A stretch of 64,000 nt of DNA from Brevundimonas sp. (lineage in GTDB: Bacteria > Pseudomonadota > Alphaproteobacteria > Caulobacterales > Caulobacteraceae): the NCBI RefSeq assembly GCF_029946145.1, contig NZ_JAQSDY010000003.1, positions 1 to 64,000 on the forward strand. Direction: 5' to 3'. The translations under genes were made by a program, and so were the position numbers. Positions 36,755 to 46,097 of this stretch are shown in pieces. Positions within the stretch are counted from its first letter, which is position 1; every line of letters begins with the position of its first letter. The notes beneath the pieces were generated by a model. That model did not search any database and had not been told where the DNA came from. It worked only from the letters and a program-made list of their open reading frames with translations.

Positions 36755-38866
36755 ATGTCGCCTGCCGTGACAGAAGCACTCAGGCTCATAGCTGAGGATC
36801 GCCCGCTACCAGAAGTTCTGGCCGGCATTGTGCGATCCATCGAAATGGAGATGCCCGGCACTCTGGCCAGCATCCTGCTGCTTGATGAGAGCTGTGAACA
36901 CCTGCTGGTAGGCGCCGCACCCAGTCTGCCGAACGACTATAACGCGGCAATTGATGGCGTTGCGATCGGGCCCAATGCCGGCTCCTGTGGCACGGCCGCA
37001 TTCCTCAACCGCACGATCATCGTCGAAGACATTCAGGCCGACCCCCTCTGGGCCAATTTCCGGACGCTGGCCGAAAACGCCGGCCTGCGTTCATGCTGGT
37101 CCCAACCAATCCGCGACACACAAGACCGGGTGCTGGGCACATTCGCTTTGTATCATCGTGACGTCAGGTGCCCGAGCGAAGCGCACGTTCAGTCACTTGC
37201 GCATGCAGCGCACCTCGTTGCTCTGACGCTGTCGCGAAAGCACCTGGTTGACCTGCTGGAGCGCGCTACCACGGAATTGAGAGATACCTGTGAGGCCCAC
37301 GCGGCCCGAGAGGCCTTCTATAGCGTAGTCATCGGCATGATGCCGACGTTTCTGGTGGTCAAGAACGCAGTAGATCTATCATTTGTATTGATAAATCCCG
37401 CAGCCGAGGCCGCCTTGGGATTGGTATCAAACACGTCCGTCGGAAAGACCGTTCACGACCTCTTTCCCGCGGAAGAAGCGTTGTCGTCTGATCATGAAGA
37501 TCTTGAAGTCATTGCGGCCCGGTCTGTTATTACCGATGAGAATTTCGCCGTAACGACCGGTTGCGGAAAGTCCAAGTTCTTCACGACCAAGAAGGTGGCT
37601 GTCTTCCAGGATGACAAGCCGACTTACATCGTCACGGTTGGCGAGGATGTCACCGAGCGCCAAGCAAGCCAGGTGGCGCTGAACGAGGCGTTGACTGTCG
37701 CAGAGAACGCCAACGCCGCCAAGTCACAGTTCCTCGCTAACATGAGCCATGAACTGCGTACACCGCTCAACGGCATCATCGCCATGGCCGACATGCTCCT
37801 GGGATTGCAGAGAGACGACCGCACCCGCGCAATGGCGGAAACCATCATCGCCTCGGGCCATATGCTTGAATACGTGGTCAACGACATCCTCGATGTGGCC
37901 AAAATCGAAGCTGGCCAGATGAAGCTCGAGTCCGCGCCCTTCAACCTGGAGGCTGTCCTGACCGGTGTCACCGACCTGCACGCCGCTGCGGCGGCGATCA
38001 AAGACGTGAAGCTGGAACTGATCCTGACGCCTGGGGCATCAGGGTGCTACATCGGCGACCAGACCCGCGTCGGGCAGGTGATCTCCAACCTCATCAGTAA
38101 CGCTGTAAAGTTCACAGAAAGCGGCAGTGTCTTTGTCTCCGCTTCTCAAGGGCGCAGTGGCCTGCGCATCTGTGTCCGCGACACCGGATCGGGGTTCGAC
38201 CGATCGACCGCCAAGCGCCTGTTCCAGAGATTCGAGCAGGCCGACACATCGGTCAACCGTCGCCACGGTGGAACCGGCTTGGGGCTTTCGATCTGCCGCT
38301 CATTTTGCGAAATGATGGGCGGTCGGATCGGAGTGCGCTCATCTGCGGGAAAAGGGACATTGTTCTTCGTCACGCTTCCTTTGCTGCGGGCTGTGGATGG
38401 GACGGACGAGGCGTCGATCCCAACTCCCACTTCTCAGGCTGACACCGCAATCGACCGCAATCTGCGCATCCTGTTCGCTGACGACCACGACGTGAACCGG
38501 CGCGTGGTGTCCATGATCTTGGAGCCTCTGGGCGTCGATTTGGTCATGGTCGAAAACGGCCAGCTGGCGCTTGAGCAAGCCGCCATGACCGATTTCGACC
38601 TGATCCTGATGGACGTTCAAATGCCGGTCATGGACGGCCTTACAGCTACGCGAAAGATACGCGAGCTGGAATCGAAGTCCGGTCGAGTGCGCACTCCGGT
38701 GATCTCGCTGACCGCCAACGCCATGCCCGACGATGTGCGGCGCAGCCTCGAGGCAGGCTCTGACCTGCACCTGGCCAAGCCGGTCCGCCCCGCCGCCCTG
38801 ATCGAGGCCATCGCAGCTCTGATCGCGCCGGCCCTCGATGATGCCGATGCAACAGCCGCCGCCTGA
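36755..38866 (+). CDS. GAF-PAS hybrid histidine kinase with receiver domain
   Basis: A cytoplasmic hybrid sensor kinase of 703 aa, starting at MSPAVTEALRLIAEDRPLPE. The GAF domain (about residues 20-170) contains GVAIGPNAGSCGTAAFLNRT, found in small-ligand or oxidant sensing GAF domains of this type. A PAS domain follows (about 195-310), then HisKA with MSHELRTPLNG, HATPase with HGGTGLGLSICRS, and a C-terminal receiver (phospho-Asp in LILMDVQMPVMDG, Lys in HLAKPVRP). A, C and T use is higher in the first part than in the flanking chromosome. It is a monocistronic gene on the plus strand. Confidence 0.92.
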   Translation: MSPAVTEALRLIAEDRPLPEVLAGIVRSIEMEMPGTLASILLLDESCEHLLVGAAPSLPNDYNAAIDGVAIGPNAGSCGTAAFLNRTIIVEDIQADPLWANFRTLAENAGLRSCWSQPIRDTQDRVLGTFALYHRDVRCPSEAHVQSLAHAAHLVALTLSRKHLVDLLERATTELRDTCEAHAAREAFYSVVIGMMPTFLVVKNAVDLSFVLINPAAEAALGLVSNTSVGKTVHDLFPAEEALSSDHEDLEVIAARSVITDENFAVTTGCGKSKFFTTKKVAVFQDDKPTYIVTVGEDVTERQASQVALNEALTVAENANAAKSQFLANMSHELRTPLNGIIAMADMLLGLQRDDRTRAMAETIIASGHMLEYVVNDILDVAKIEAGQMKLESAPFNLEAVLTGVTDLHAAAAAIKDVKLELILTPGASGCYIGDQTRVGQVISNLISNAVKFTESGSVFVSASQGRSGLRICVRDTGSGFDRSTAKRLFQRFEQADTSVNRRHGGTGLGLSICRSFCEMMGGRIGVRSSAGKGTLFFVTLPLLRAVDGTDEASIPTPTSQADTAIDRNLRILFADDHDVNRRVVSMILEPLGVDLVMVENGQLALEQAAMTDFDLILMDVQMPVMDGLTATRKIRELESKSGRVRTPVISLTANAMPDDVRRSLEAGSDLHLAKPVRPAALIEAIAALIAPALDDADATAAA

Positions 38867-39258
38867 AGACCAAGAGGGCGACATCGGTCACAGCAAGATC
38901 CCCACCTTTGCTCCACCAGGGCCCTGAGATTCCGCTGCAGCGCTCCCCGAGGCGTCGCATCGCGTTGGTGATTTGCTGCCCGCAGAATTGAAAGTCCGCT
39001 TTCCATCTGTGGACGCCCCCTTCAGCGCAAGAGTGAATTTGGGAGTTTCTGACACGTAGTCCGATGCTGCCATCTGTCCGGTCTGTTCTGCGACGGCGTA
39101 CCGACGCTGGCCCTTATGGGAGTTCCCGGACCCGGTGCTCCTGTTGTCCCGTGGGCCGCTCGCCCTCCCGCCTTTTCCGCATAAGTGCGTTCTCGATCGC
39201 AACGGCCTGCGCCCGGCACCGCCGAAGCAAAAACCCGGTGCCGGACCGACCGTAACCG
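38867..39258. other. Non-coding or decayed stretch
   Basis: This 392-nt interval between the hybrid kinase and a cupin gene (convergent) has no frame with recognisable protein features, tRNA or clear terminator. Several short frames exist but have no family resemblance and no good ribosome sites. Confidence 0.5.
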
Positions 39259-39765
39259 TCAGTCGCGGCCGTTGATCCGCGGATCGTCGGCATCGTCGAT
39301 GTAGGTGATGTCGAACGGACCCATGCCAGCAAGCTGGACCACTGTTTCCTCATCGGCCCAAGCATAGTGCGACATGTTCGCCGGCAGCTGGACGAAGCTC
39401 CCTGGGGCCAAGGGGTGCGCGGCATCACGGTCGAGTGTGTCGCCCATCGCGACCCCGAGCTGACCCGAGATCACCGTCACCAGCTCGTCCTGCGAATGGA
39501 TGTGCGGCGGGATGACGTATCCGGCGGGAAACTTTAGCCGGAGGACGAAGACGCCCGCCACACCGGGATTTCCGGCGAGCACTACCATCTCGACGCCCGG
39601 CGGCAGGAACGGCGGACCGGCCCCGAAGGTCACTTCCCCGGCGGGTACGACCTTGTGGTGGTCGGGCTCGGCGGCGAGAGGGCGGTCGATGGCCCCGAGG
39701 CAGGCGGCGAGCGCCAGCGCGGCCGCGATGCCGGACAGGCGGGAGGGTCCATGAAATCGTCTCAT
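39259..39765 (-). CDS. Exported cupin-domain protein
   Basis: The 168-aa protein has a signal peptide (GIAAALALAACLGAIDRPLA, cleavage after LAAE) and a single cupin fold. Metal ligands are visible in VIPPHIHSQDELVTVISGQ (HxHxxxxE-like, with Glu) and the second motif LAPGSFVQLPANMSHYAW (His). Periplasmic location is inferred. It precedes a second, cytoplasmic cupin upstream on the same strand. A stress-sigma-like promoter is 90 nt upstream. Confidence 0.85.
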   Translation of the reverse strand: MRRFHGPSRLSGIAAALALAACLGAIDRPLAAEPDHHKVVPAGEVTFGAGPPFLPPGVEMVVLAGNPGVAGVFVLRLKFPAGYVIPPHIHSQDELVTVISGQLGVAMGDTLDRDAAHPLAPGSFVQLPANMSHYAWADEETVVQLAGMGPFDITYIDDADDPRINGRD

Positions 39766-39855
39766 TAGTCTTTCCTTTCAAGAAAGCGATGGTCTCGGCG
39801 GTTCTGAATTGCCGCGTCCTTCGATACCTGCGTGGCCATGCTGGACCCGGCGCGA

Positions 39856-39881
39856 AACGTTGGATCGGTCAGGGAAATTCT
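39856..39881 (-). promoter_or_regulatory. EcfG/SigT-like promoter upstream of the exported cupin gene
   Basis: On the minus strand GAATT-N16-CGTT resembles the GGAAC-N16/17-CGTT consensus of the alphaproteobacterial general-stress sigma factor. The same extended sequence, GATCCAACGTTTC, recurs upstream of the next cupin gene with TTCCAACGTTTC. The -35 part deviates from consensus. Confidence 0.4.
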
Positions 39882-39976
39882 GGATTTGTGCGCCCGGGCT
39901 CGTCTAACCCCGCCGACCTGCGGCGCACTCGTTGCGCCTTGCCAGCACACAGGGATGCGCCCGTTCCCAGTCCGCG

Positions 39977-40342
39977 TCAGTGCTGGTGCTCCGGCGATCC
40001 AAACAGGATCAGTTCGACCCGGTCGGAACCGGCGACGTACGCGTCATGGCCAGGCGGAATCTCGAAGAAATCACCCACGGCGATAGGCGTTTCGGCACCG
40101 GTGTCGACCATGCGGACCACGAGCTGGCCCGCAATGCAGTAACCCGTATGGCGCATCGGGCAGGAGTCGGGCGAGCCGAGCAGCGGCTTCTCGTCGTTCT
40201 CCCATGTCCAGCCAGGCTCGAAAACGGCCCGCATGCCCGTAGTCCCGTCGGCCATCCTGATTATGTTGATGCCGCCACGCTCCTTCATATCAAGCGTGTC
40301 GTCGGGGGACTCAAAGCGTCTGATTTCAATGGGATTGCTCAT
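39977..40342 (-). CDS. Cupin-domain protein
   Basis: The 121-aa protein starts MSNPIEIRRFESPDDTLDMK and has cupin motifs around CPMRHTGYCIAGQLVVRMVD (His, Tyr) and the second motif GDFFEIPPGHDAYVAGSDRV (His). Cytoplasmic, no signal. It is a small single-domain cupin frequently found in rhizobial and related genomes; ligand and reaction are unknown. The start at 40342 follows GAAAGAAAG, and 108 nt of open frame upstream is excluded as not family-like. Confidence 0.88.
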   Translation of the reverse strand: MSNPIEIRRFESPDDTLDMKERGGINIIRMADGTTGMRAVFEPGWTWENDEKPLLGSPDSCPMRHTGYCIAGQLVVRMVDTGAETPIAVGDFFEIPPGHDAYVAGSDRVELILFGSPEHQH

Positions 40343-40469
40343 GTCGGCTTTCTTTCTCTGTGGGTTCGCGCCCCTTCGGGAACCCGAGGATCGAGCCGGG
40401 GGACGTGCGGCGTTTCTCCCCCGCTTCTTCCGTTGATGCCCCGTGGGCATGGGTCTGCGCGCGGCCGGA

Positions 40470-40496
40470 AACGTTGGAACCGCCGTGGAAATTTCC
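40470..40496 (-). promoter_or_regulatory. EcfG/SigT-like promoter upstream of the second cupin gene
   Basis: Minus-strand GGAAAT-N17-CGTT matches the general-stress sigma factor consensus well (GGAAC-type -35 with CGTT). It would start a transcript with a leader of about 120 nt before the cupin ATG. It lies just beyond the stop of the SARP gene. Confidence 0.5.
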
Positions 40497-40508
40497 GAAC
40501 TGGCGCGC

Positions 40509-42494
40509 TCAGGCCATCGACACCCGCACCGCTGCGGCCCGCAGGAGTTTCGCCTTGTCCGGCGAAAAGTGGAACGCCCTGAGAAAGTCGTCGATTCCGT
40601 AGTCAGGCTGGGTCACACGAATGGTGGTCGCAACAGCCTGCCCCTCTGCGATCCGCCCCGCCAACGAGAGACACAGGGCGGCGAGCCCGAGGATGTTGAT
40701 GTGAGCGTTCGGGCGGGACGCCGCCTGCGTCGCCCAGACGGCGGCTTCCTCGAACTGACCCAGTCGCAGATGCGCCATCGCCCGGCTCCCCAACATGCCG
40801 AACATCAGCGGATCGTAGGGGCTGAGCGCGCGCGATTTGTCCGAGGCCTTGATCGCCTCCATCGGGTCGCCGGTCTGGGACTCGACGAAGGCGAGCGAAT
40901 AGTGGCCGAGCGCGAAATTCGGGCTGAGGTCGACCGACTCTCGCAGCGCCAGAACCGCCTGCTCGTGCTGCTGGCGCAGCCACAGGGCCCGCCCCATCGC
41001 CCAGTGCGCCGCCGGGTCCTGTTCATCCGCGAACAGGCTTTGCGCGGCGGCGGCGTAAGCTCGTTCGGTCTCCACCACCGGGTCGGACCAGTTCTGGAAC
41101 GCATTCTGCCAATGGGTGAAGGAAAGACCGGCGTGGGCACGGGAGAAGGTCGGGTCGAGCGTCACCGCCCTGTCGAAGAAGTGCTGCGCCTGCGCGTTGT
41201 CCTCCCGGGTAAAGCGGTACATGTGCCAGAGGCCACGATGGTGCGCGCCCCAGGCGTCCAGCGAGGCGGGCGATCGCAAGACCGCCCGATTACGTTCGGC
41301 CTGCTCGATTTCGCCCGTCAAGGCCGCGACGATCCGGTCGCCGAGTTCGTCCAGCGCCTCGAGCAGATTCCCGGCGGGCGCGTCACAGTCCTCCGCCCAG
41401 ACGATCCTGCCCGTCGGGACCTCCACGAGTTCGATCTGGGCCCTGAGCCGGTCGGCGTCCCGACGGATCGTACCCGAGGCCACGTAGTCGACGCCGAGAC
41501 GCCGCCCCGCCTCCACGCTCGGCAGGGACAACTCCGCCATGGCGTAAACCGAGCCACGGGCGATGATCGACAGGCTCCTGAGTTTCGCCAGTCGCGTGAT
41601 GATGTCCTGCGTCAGGCCATCCGCAATCCCTCGCGCGACGGCGTGGTCCTCTACGGTCGTGAACGGCATCACGGCAAGCGCCGAGCGTTGCGGGGCGGGC
41701 GCGGACGCCCCGTCGAGCGCAGGCTGTGGCTCGCCCAGGAGTGGCCGTGCTTCCCGTACGCCGGCCTCAATCACCGCGGCAGGGGCCCGTCGCGACCGGA
41801 TCCCCTTCCATGCCTCGCGTAGTCCAGTCGCAGACACCCCCTCGTCGGCGAACAGTCGCTCCACGGCAGCGACATGCTTGCCCGCCTCCGCGATACGGCC
41901 CCGTGAGACCAGATGATCGAGCAACCGTCGATGCGCATCGACGTCGAACGGCGCGAGCTCCAGCCATCGCTCCAGGTGCGGCTCAATGTCCCCGGAATCT
42001 GCTGGCAGTGCCGCAGCGAGTTGCTTGAGGATGACGATCCGGCATGAGGCGAATCGGCGCCGCTGGGCCGTCAGCCACTGCTCGGCGGGTGCGCCGGTAA
42101 GTTCCAAGTCGCCGAGGAACGGTCCCCGGTAAAGCGCCGCCAAATCCTTCAGTCGTTCCGGGGACGGCGGATGGCCTTGCTCGACGGTCAGGACTTGCAG
42201 GGCATCGACGACGCAGCCCTCGAGGTCGACGCCGATCTCGTCCTCGTCCGAAAGCACCCTGGGGCGGGTCGGCTCGTCCAGGATCTGCCGGAGCTTGCTG
42301 AGGTGCCAGCGAAGCTCGGCCCGCGGATCGTTCGGGCGATCCCACAAGAGGTCGCACAGCCACGTCCGGCTGACCGATCGTCCCTCGATCACCAGGATGG
42401 ACAGCAGCGCCCTCAACTTGCGCGACCGGGCAAGGGCTACGGGCCGTCCGTTCCGGCAAACCGCTACCGGTCCCAGCAAGAGGATTTCCAGCAT
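40509..42494 (-). CDS. SARP/BTAD-type transcriptional activator with TolB-N-like and TPR domains
   Basis: A large regulator of about 661 aa. The N-terminal winged helix (LEILLLGPVAVCRNGRPVAL; SKLRQIL) is followed by a BTAD-type helical domain, a TolB-N/FlgO-like domain (SALAVMPFTTVEDHAVARGI and SIIARGSVYAMAELSLPSVE) and TPR repeats to the C-terminus. The ATG at 42494 has GGAGG 6 nt upstream and was preferred over a GTG 63 nt earlier. Cytoplasmic. It is divergent from the cysteine-synthase gene, and so is the likely activator of that pair. Confidence 0.85.
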   Translation of the reverse strand: MLEILLLGPVAVCRNGRPVALARSRKLRALLSILVIEGRSVSRTWLCDLLWDRPNDPRAELRWHLSKLRQILDEPTRPRVLSDEDEIGVDLEGCVVDALQVLTVEQGHPPSPERLKDLAALYRGPFLGDLELTGAPAEQWLTAQRRRFASCRIVILKQLAAALPADSGDIEPHLERWLELAPFDVDAHRRLLDHLVSRGRIAEAGKHVAAVERLFADEGVSATGLREAWKGIRSRRAPAAVIEAGVREARPLLGEPQPALDGASAPAPQRSALAVMPFTTVEDHAVARGIADGLTQDIITRLAKLRSLSIIARGSVYAMAELSLPSVEAGRRLGVDYVASGTIRRDADRLRAQIELVEVPTGRIVWAEDCDAPAGNLLEALDELGDRIVAALTGEIEQAERNRAVLRSPASLDAWGAHHRGLWHMYRFTREDNAQAQHFFDRAVTLDPTFSRAHAGLSFTHWQNAFQNWSDPVVETERAYAAAAQSLFADEQDPAAHWAMGRALWLRQQHEQAVLALRESVDLSPNFALGHYSLAFVESQTGDPMEAIKASDKSRALSPYDPLMFGMLGSRAMAHLRLGQFEEAAVWATQAASRPNAHINILGLAALCLSLAGRIAEGQAVATTIRVTQPDYGIDDFLRAFHFSPDKAKLLRAAAVRVSMA

Positions 42495-42621
42495 CGGCAC
42501 CTCCGCCAGTTCGGTCGGCTGCACGATTTCCACGGCGCGTCCCACGTCATCTCCCACGTCAGGGCTCTACGGCAATGCTATCGTGAACCGCGCAAGTCGA
42601 GCCCAGACAAGGATGAGTATC

Positions 42622-43710
42622 ATGCCCATCGACCGGCAACCAAGAACCACAAATGGCCGAGGCCGCCTCTACGACTCGATCCTCGATACCATCGGCGACA
42701 CGCCGACCGTCCGGATCAACAACCTCGGTCCAGGCCACGTCACGCTCTACGTGAAGGCCGAGTTCTTCAATCCGGGTGGCTCGGTCAAGGATCGACTCGC
42801 CGTCGCCATCATCGAGGCGGCCGAGCGATCCGGGGCCCTGAAACCCGGCCAGACGGTGATCGAGGCGACGAGCGGCAATACCGGCATCGGTCTCGCGCTG
42901 GTCTGCGCCCAGAAGGGCTATCCCCTCGTGGTGACGATGGCCGACAGCTTCTCGATCGAAAGGCGCAAGTTGATGCGGATGTTTGGGGCCCTGGTCGTCC
43001 TGACGCCCCGTACCGAGAAGGGCCTGGGCATGTATCGCAAGGCTGTCGAGCTGGCTGAGGCCAATGGCTGGTTTCTGGCCCGCCAGTTCGAGACGCCGGA
43101 AAACGCCGCGATCCACGAGGCCACCACGGCGCGCGAGATTATCGCTGACTTCGCCGGCACCCGTCTGGACTGGTTCGTGACCGGATATGGCACCGGCGGG
43201 ACGCTGGCCGGGGTTTCCGCCGTCCTGCGCCGCGAGCGACCGGACACAAGGGTCGTCCTGACCGAGCCCGCCAACGCCCAGCTCGTTGGCAGCGGCACGC
43301 CGCAGGCGCGCGGCGACGGCGGCGCGCCGTCCGGCAGCCACCCCGCCTTCGAGCCGCATCCCATCCAGGGCTGGACGCCCGACTTCATCCCACAGGTCCT
43401 GCAGGCGGCGATCTCAGCCAACGGCTTCGACGAGATTGTGCCGATCTCCGGAGCCGAGGCGATGGAGTGGACCCGCAAGCTCGCGCGGAACGAGGGCATC
43501 CTCACCGGGATCTCGGGCGGCGCAACCTTCGCGGCGGGCGTCCGGATCGCGGAGCAGGCCCCGGAAGGCTCGGTGATCCTTTGTATGCTGCCCGATACCG
43601 GGGAGCGCTACATGACCACACCGCTTTTCGAGGCTATCCCCGCGGAGATGGACGAAGCCGAGACGGCCCTGTCCCGCTCGACGCCGGGTGCTCAGCTCGC
43701 GGCGGAATGA
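42622..43710 (+). CDS. Cysteine synthase / cystathionine beta-synthase-like PLP enzyme
   Basis: A fold-type II PLP enzyme of 362 aa. The PLP Lys is in FFNPGGSVKDRLAVAII, and the phosphate-binding loops are TSGNTGIGLALV and GYGTGGTLAGVS. These are CysK-family marks; the C-terminus (PAEMDEAETALSRSTPGAQL) is longer than usual. It makes cysteine from O-acetylserine and sulphide, or a related beta-replacement product. The ATG at 42622 is preceded by AAGGA at 8 nt. It is the first gene of a two-gene unit with the decarboxylase. Confidence 0.88.
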   Translation: MPIDRQPRTTNGRGRLYDSILDTIGDTPTVRINNLGPGHVTLYVKAEFFNPGGSVKDRLAVAIIEAAERSGALKPGQTVIEATSGNTGIGLALVCAQKGYPLVVTMADSFSIERRKLMRMFGALVVLTPRTEKGLGMYRKAVELAEANGWFLARQFETPENAAIHEATTAREIIADFAGTRLDWFVTGYGTGGTLAGVSAVLRRERPDTRVVLTEPANAQLVGSGTPQARGDGGAPSGSHPAFEPHPIQGWTPDFIPQVLQAAISANGFDEIVPISGAEAMEWTRKLARNEGILTGISGGATFAAGVRIAEQAPEGSVILCMLPDTGERYMTTPLFEAIPAEMDEAETALSRSTPGAQLAAE

Positions 43711-43711
43711 G

Positions 43712-45220
43712 ATGCGGGGCGGGACGGACCAGCATATAGCCGCCGTCGAGGAAACCCTGGACCCGGCCGACTGGGACGCGGCGCGGGACCTCGTAACGCG
43801 TGTCGCCGCCGAAGCGGTCGATCACCTGCGCGACATCCGGTCCCGCCCTGTCTGGCGTGACATGCCGCCCGAGATTCGCGCCCGCTTCACCACCCCGCTG
43901 CCGCACGGCCCGACCCCCTTGGCAGAGGTCGTACAGGCGGTGTTCGACACGGCGATGGCCTATCCGATGGGCAACGTCCATCCCCGCTTCTGGTCCTGGT
44001 ACATGGGGGCCGGCAATCTGACCGGTGCCCTCGGCGAGTTTCTCGCAGCCGTTCAGGGGTCGAATCTCGGCGGAGGAAACCATGCCGCGGCGCGGATGGA
44101 TGATCAGGTCGTGGGATGGCTGAAGGAGATGGTGCACTTCCCCGCCGACGCCAGCGGCACCCTGGTCAGCGGCGGTTCGGAGGCCAATCTGATCGGCCTG
44201 ACCGTCGCCCGCAACGTCATGGCGGGCATCGACGTGCGCGCCGAGGGTATCGGCACGGCCCCTCAACCGCTGCGCTTCTATGCCTCTGACCAGGTCCATG
44301 GCTGCCATCTGAAAGCGGTGGAGGCGCTCGGCTTGGGCAGGAAGACGCTTCGCCTGATTCCAACGAACGAAGACTTCCGCATCGATCTGAACGCGCTGCG
44401 CGCCGCTATCGCCGAGGATCAGGCGGCCGGACTGAAGCCAGCCTGCCTCATCGGCACTGCCGGAACCGTGAACACGGGCGCCATCGACGACCTTGTCGCA
44501 TTGGCCGATCTGGCCGCAGCGGAACGGATGTGGTTCCACGTCGATGGCTGCATCGGCGCGCTGATCGCCATCGCGCCGGAGGGGGCCCCTCTAATCGTCG
44601 GGCTGGAACGCGCCGATTCCCTCGCCATGGATCCGCATAAATGGCTCCATGCCCCCTTCGAAGCCGGTTGCGCCTTGGTCCGCGACGCCAAAGCCCATCG
44701 CAGCAGCTACGCCCAGTCCTCGGAATACCTCGAACCTAAGGCGCGCGGTCTCGCCGCCGCGCCCTGGCTCTACGACCTCGGCCCCCAGACTTCGCGGGGA
44801 TTCCGGGCCCTGAAGATCTGGATGGCCCTGATGGAACATGGCGCGGCCAAGTTCGGGCGGTTGATCGACCAGAACATTGCCCAGGCGAAATATCTCGATG
44901 CCCTGATCCGGCAGTCGCCGGAGTTGGAGATCGCCGCCCCCACCTGCATCAATATTGTCTGCTTCCGGCATCGCCCACGGATCGATCTCGATGCGGAAGG
45001 CCTCAAACACTGGAACGTCGAGATCATGCTTCGCCTCCAGGAGGAGGGCGTCGCGGCGGTATCGGACACGACGGTGAAGGGCACTCATTGCTTGCGTGTC
45101 GCGATCACAAACCACCGGACCCGCCGCTCGGACATCGACCTGATGGTCGCCCGTGTCCGCGATATCGCGAAGGCGTTATTGGCAACGATGCAAAGCGCGA
45201 AAGCGACGGAGGCTGTGTAA
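43712..45220 (+). CDS. Pyridoxal-dependent (group II) decarboxylase
   Basis: A PLP-dependent amino-acid decarboxylase or related fold-type I enzyme of about 502 aa. The PLP Lys is in SLAMDPHKWLHAPFEAGCAL, and the family's His-containing substrate motif is VHFPADASGTLVSGGSEANL. The start lies 1 nt after the cysteine-synthase stop, with GGAATGAG as ribosome site, so the two are translationally coupled. The substrate is not defined; glutamate, aromatic or sulphur amino acids are possible. An IS3 fragment begins immediately after its stop, so the native 3' end may be altered. Confidence 0.88.
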   Translation: MRGGTDQHIAAVEETLDPADWDAARDLVTRVAAEAVDHLRDIRSRPVWRDMPPEIRARFTTPLPHGPTPLAEVVQAVFDTAMAYPMGNVHPRFWSWYMGAGNLTGALGEFLAAVQGSNLGGGNHAAARMDDQVVGWLKEMVHFPADASGTLVSGGSEANLIGLTVARNVMAGIDVRAEGIGTAPQPLRFYASDQVHGCHLKAVEALGLGRKTLRLIPTNEDFRIDLNALRAAIAEDQAAGLKPACLIGTAGTVNTGAIDDLVALADLAAAERMWFHVDGCIGALIAIAPEGAPLIVGLERADSLAMDPHKWLHAPFEAGCALVRDAKAHRSSYAQSSEYLEPKARGLAAAPWLYDLGPQTSRGFRALKIWMALMEHGAAKFGRLIDQNIAQAKYLDALIRQSPELEIAAPTCINIVCFRHRPRIDLDAEGLKHWNVEIMLRLQEEGVAAVSDTTVKGTHCLRVAITNHRTRRSDIDLMVARVRDIAKALLATMQSAKATEAV

Positions 45221-45224
45221 GAAC

Positions 45225-45398
45225 GCAGCGGCTGCGGCCATCCATGGAGACCCGTACGCCGGCGTCCTTCAGCACGTCGACGAAGCGGGGCGATGTAAAC
45301 TGGCTGCCCTGGTCGGTGTTGAAGATCTCCGGCGGCCCATAGCGGGCCAGGGCTTCCTCCAGGCCTGGATGCAGAACTCAGCGTCCATGCTGTTGGAC
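45225..45398 (-). mobile_element. IS3-family transposase fragment
   Basis: On the minus strand the frame reads [10 protein letters not shown], then (after a 1-nt deletion) [20 protein letters not shown] and FTSPRFVDVLKDAGVRVSMD. This is the DDE region (Asp in NTDQGSQFTS) of an IS3-type orfB. Both ends are missing and the frame is broken, so it is inactive. Confidence 0.75.
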
Positions 45399-45775
45399 AC
45401 CTGGCCACCGCTATCATCGCCAACGTCGGGGCGCGTCGGGGCGCGTCGGGGCGCGTGGCCTACTTCAACACCGTCGACCTGGTAACCGCTTCGAAGAGGA
45501 AACCCGCCTGGGCAAGGCCGGTGCACTGGCCGCCCAGCTCTGTCGCCTCGACGCCGTCGTCCTCGACGAGCTCGGCTACCTCCCGTTCGCGCCCTCGGGC
45601 GGGCAACTGCTGTTCCACCTCATCAGCAAGCTCTACGAACGCACCTCGGTGATCGTCACGACCAACCTCGCCTTCGGCGAATGGCCGACCGTGTTCGGCG
45701 ATCCCAAGATGACGACGGCCCTGCTCGACCGCATCACCCACCACCGCGACGTCGAGACCGGCAACGACAGCTGCG
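45399..45775 (+). mobile_element. IS21-family IstB ATP-binding protein fragment
   Basis: The plus-strand frame reads [20 protein letters not shown] then YFNTVDLV. A one-base deletion follows, and it resumes [20 protein letters not shown] through [20 protein letters not shown] and [12 protein letters not shown]. This is the AAA+ helper protein of IS21 elements, with its N-terminus and Walker A loop missing. Within it lies a 3 x 10-bp tandem repeat (45425-45454). It joins directly to a duplicated excisionase fragment at 45771. Confidence 0.75.
45425..45454. repeat. Three tandem copies of GTCGGGGCGC
   Basis: Three perfect 10-bp units inside the IstB fragment. Because 30 nt is a multiple of three, the frame continues through them. 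They probably arose by slippage in decaying sequence. Confidence 0.8.
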
Positions 45776-45995
45776 GACGCCGGAAGCCAGCGAATATCTG
45801 GGGTGATCGAGCCGCACGCTCGAGAAGCATCGGACGTATGGCACCGGACCCGTCTATCGAAAGCTCGGCGGTCGGGTGGTCTATGATCTCGCCGATCTCT
45901 CCCAATGGGCCGACAGCGGCCTTCGCGCCCCGACGACGGACCCGCGTCAAAGGCCCCATCCGGCAGCCCCACGCGCGGAGGGCCATTATCCCTAG
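45771..45995 (+). pseudogene. Excisionase-like gene copy with an internal stop (copy of 31407-31631)
   Basis: This 225-bp block matches the excisionase-like gene from its tenth codon to its stop, with equal length. A CTA to TGA change creates a stop at codon 12 of the copy (45804-45806). The first nine codons are replaced by the IstB fragment. It is inactive. Confidence 0.85.
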
Positions 45996-46097
45996 TGGGT
46001 TGAGTCCTTCATTGGGTGATGGGTGGCGGCGTACGCCGCCGGCATCTGGTTCGGTTCCCCCTCGCCGAAAATGACAGAGCGCCTTAGAATGGCGGTC

